Source: an archaeon (GTDB taxonomy: Archaea > Asgardarchaeota > Hermodarchaeia > Hermodarchaeales > Hermodarchaeaceae). Taken from it: a stretch of 7,262 bases of DNA. The stretch lies in assembly GCA_016550395.1 (NCBI GenBank), contig JABXGY010000243.1:1-7262 (forward strand), written 5' to 3'. The notes below the pieces were generated by a model. The model searched no databases, was not told where the DNA came from, and saw only the letters and a list, made by a program, of their open reading frames with translations. How positions within the stretch are numbered: position 1 is the stretch's first letter; each line of letters starts with the position of its first letter. Below, piece by piece: positions 5,672 to 7,262 of the stretch. The position numbers and the translations under genes were made by a program.

Positions 5672-6748
5672 TTGAAAATCGTTTATACAAATATTGTCTA
5701 TGATCCCAATGTAAGTTACGGTGGGAATGCACATGTATTCCAGTTCATTCGACATGCACGAAAACAGGGGCACGAGGTATGGACTTGGCCAGATGTAAAG
5801 CATCCAGATTGTCGACGGCTTCCTGAAGGCCGCTTAGCCAAGCTGCCCGTTTTGCGTAACTGTGATGCTTTTATATTCAGAATCGAAGATTCCGCGCCTG
5901 AGCGCATTTATATGATGGATCGTATCACAAGGCTTGCGCTGGGCTCGCCGAAATTTGTGTGGGAGTTCAATACCGTGCCGGAATATGGCCTTCTACGCGG
6001 CAAGACCCAAAGAGACGTAGACAATGAAATCCAGAAGCTTGGTAAATACGCTCATACGTGCGATCTGGCCATATGTGTATCTGACAAGCTCACGGAGTAT
6101 GTGCGAAACACCATTAATGTTAAGAATGCAGTTACAGTTCAGAACGGGTCTGATACGGACATATTTCGACCAGATGCTCCAGTGGTTTCGCGAGCAAAGT
6201 ACTTTGCCCAATATCTCAATGTGATTTGGATTGGAAGCGCATTTCTAGATTGGGTCGATTTTAACCTCGTCCAAATGGCTGCGAAACTGGTGTGGGAAAG
6301 TGAGTTCCGTGACAAAATCATGTTCCATGTGGTCGGTCAGGGAATGCCGTCCATGCGTCAAATGTCACCAAACATTCATTACCATGGTGCTGAGTTATAC
6401 GAGAATTTGCCAGGTTGGCTGGCAGCTATGGACGTTGGCCTAGTATTGTATAAACCAGGCGAATCAGATTATTGTTCACCATTGAAATTGTATGATTATT
6501 TAGCAAGCGAACTCGCGGTCGTCGCTACCCCGCAACCACAAACTGCAGCAGTATTAACTGAGTTGGGCCAAGAGTCCTCGATTGTGAAACCGGGTGATGC
6601 TAGAGGCCTGGTTAAATTGTTGGAAATGTTTTTGGAAAAACCTAGTCTACTTGAAAAGTACAAAAAAGCATCAAGAGCAATAGCCATAGAAAAGTACAAC
6701 TGGTCAAATACAGTAAAAATTGCATTTGATGCGATTAGTCGAGTTTGA
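5672..6748 (+). CDS. GT4-like glycosyltransferase with non-canonical EX7E region
   Basis: This is a GT-B fold glycosyltransferase, probably extending or decorating the same glycan in the cytoplasm. The N-terminus KIVYTNIVYDPNVSYGGNAHVFQFIRHARKQGHEV (2-36) has the strand plus glycine loop of GT4 enzymes. VQNGSDTDIFRPD (156-168) is the usual linker between the two domains. The donor-site region is CSPLKLYDYLASELAVVAT (268-286). There D275 occupies the place of the second Glu of EX7E, and the first Glu position appears to be Y267. The SPLKLYEYLA-type variant occurs in a recognisable subset of GT4-like proteins, so this is more likely a subfamily trait than a broken enzyme. At 358 residues it is full length. 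The TTG start at 5672 gives a natural N-terminus, but the upstream bases have no good Shine-Dalgarno. Donor and acceptor are unknown. Confidence 0.85.
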   Translation: MKIVYTNIVYDPNVSYGGNAHVFQFIRHARKQGHEVWTWPDVKHPDCRRLPEGRLAKLPVLRNCDAFIFRIEDSAPERIYMMDRITRLALGSPKFVWEFNTVPEYGLLRGKTQRDVDNEIQKLGKYAHTCDLAICVSDKLTEYVRNTINVKNAVTVQNGSDTDIFRPDAPVVSRAKYFAQYLNVIWIGSAFLDWVDFNLVQMAAKLVWESEFRDKIMFHVVGQGMPSMRQMSPNIHYHGAELYENLPGWLAAMDVGLVLYKPGESDYCSPLKLYDYLASELAVVATPQPQTAAVLTELGQESSIVKPGDARGLVKLLEMFLEKPSLLEKYKKASRAIAIEKYNWSNTVKIAFDAISRV

Positions 6749-6942
6749 CAAAGAAATCTTTTGTTTTAAGGCAGTCACAATAACAAAACTGCATTGATAA
6801 TCGAAGACAACATACGGCAATTGGCTTTGTCTATATTTGAAAAGAACCAAGCATATTATTGGATAAAATTTCAATAAAAGAACGAGCAAGATTGAATGCT
6901 AATTAGTTCGGATTCGAGAGTTCATCTCTACTGAATCAGGCG
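6749..6942. other. AT-rich intergenic stretch between the glycosyltransferase and the IS
   Basis: No gene is supported here. Directly after the stop codon, bases 6748-6767 form a weak imperfect inverted repeat (ACAAAGA against TCTTTTGT) followed by a short T run. It could be a poor terminator, but the stem is AT-only and short. Confidence 0.4.
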
Positions 6943-7262
6943 TGAGGGGCCCCGCGATTTCTGATCCACTTTGAGTGTTAGTTTCTGGCAGGATAACAGC
7001 ATTTGGAATGGAAGATGCCATGAAACGAAAGCGCTACTCAACGGAGCAAATAGTTGCTGCACTGAAGCAACATGAACTGGGTATGCCAGTGACCGAGATC
7101 GTTCGGGAGCTGGGCATTGCCGAGCAGACTTTTTACCGCTGGAAACGAAAATACTCTGGGCTTGAGCCTGACCAGGCCCGCGAGCTAAACCAGCTGCGGG
7201 AGGAGAACGCCCGACTCATGAAGTTGGTGGCTGATTTAAGTTTGGATAAGGCGATGCTGAGT
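6943..7262 (+). mobile_element. Left part of an IS3-family insertion sequence (runs off the window)
   Basis: The orfA gene at 7020 identifies an IS3-family element. Its left end should begin with TG a few tens of bases upstream. Two candidates are TGAGGGGCCCCGCG at 6943 (77 bases before orfA, holding the GGGGCCCC palindrome at 6946-6953) and TGATCCACTTTG at 6962 (58 bases before). The first is preferred because composition turns GC-rich there. The right end, orfB and the target duplication lie outside the window, so neither boundary nor intactness can be proved. Confidence 0.6.
7020..7262 (+). CDS. IS3-family transposase OrfA, 3' end beyond window
   Basis: Eighty-one codons are visible without a stop, starting MKRKRYSTEQIVAALKQHE. 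OrfA is the DNA-binding part of the IS3-family transposase; full transposase is normally made by frameshifting into orfB, which carries the DDE catalytic core. Residues about 7-45 form a helix-turn-helix with the family pattern TEQIVAALKQHELGMPVTEI and GIAEQTFYRWKRKY (32-45). A leucine-zipper-like region follows at about 55-80 (LNQLREENARLMKLVADL). The pattern fits the IS407-like group, though I cannot confirm the group. ATG at 7020 is preferred, with GGAAG at 7010-7014 five bases before it; an in-frame ATG at 7008 would add four residues but lacks a well-placed Shine-Dalgarno. The gene looks more GC-rich than the polysaccharide genes beside it, consistent with a separate origin. Confidence 0.9.
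   Translation, partial: MKRKRYSTEQIVAALKQHELGMPVTEIVRELGIAEQTFYRWKRKYSGLEPDQARELNQLREENARLMKLVADLSLDKAMLS

Noticed and set aside
6704..6889. Minus-strand 61-codon ORF over the glycosyltransferase 3' end and the following gap
   Set aside because: Low-complexity hydrophobic and AT-driven sequence with no recognisable start signal or family pattern.

Overview
The window looks like part of a surface-polysaccharide gene cluster from a Gram-negative bacterium. The base composition is moderate to AT-rich by eye. The exporter is of the Wzm/Wzt type used for O-antigens, capsules and related glycans. A proteobacterium is plausible, but nothing here fixes genus or species and there are no rRNA, tRNA or housekeeping genes.

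Layout. Positions 2-3136 are a tight plus-strand operon: an ABC-2 polysaccharide export permease (Wzm-like, 2-880), its ATPase with a C-terminal glycan-binding domain (Wzt-like, 891-2168), and a sulfotransferase (2165-3136) whose ATG overlaps the Wzt stop codon. A 179-base gap follows, holding a perfect 24-bp tandem duplication (3144-3191). Next is a GT4-type glycosyltransferase with a TTG start (3316-4473). A second sulfotransferase, unlike the first, lies on the minus strand (4625-5329, GTG start). A 342-base AT-rich gap with no convincing gene comes next, then a second, non-canonical GT4-like glycosyltransferase with a TTG start (5672-6748). The right edge enters an IS3-family insertion sequence; its orfA starts at 7020 and runs off the window.

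How the genes fit together. The glycosyltransferases would add sugars to a glycan on a lipid carrier at the cytoplasmic face of the inner membrane. One or both sulfotransferases would transfer sulfate from PAPS to that glycan, and Wzm/Wzt would export it. The Wzt-sulfotransferase overlap makes a sulfated exported glycan the simplest reading. Because Wzt C-terminal domains are known to recognise chain-end modifications in some O-antigens, sulfate could be part of the export signal here; that step is inference. The antisense sulfotransferase, the large gaps, the tandem duplication and the flanking IS suggest a mosaic accessory locus assembled by successive acquisitions.
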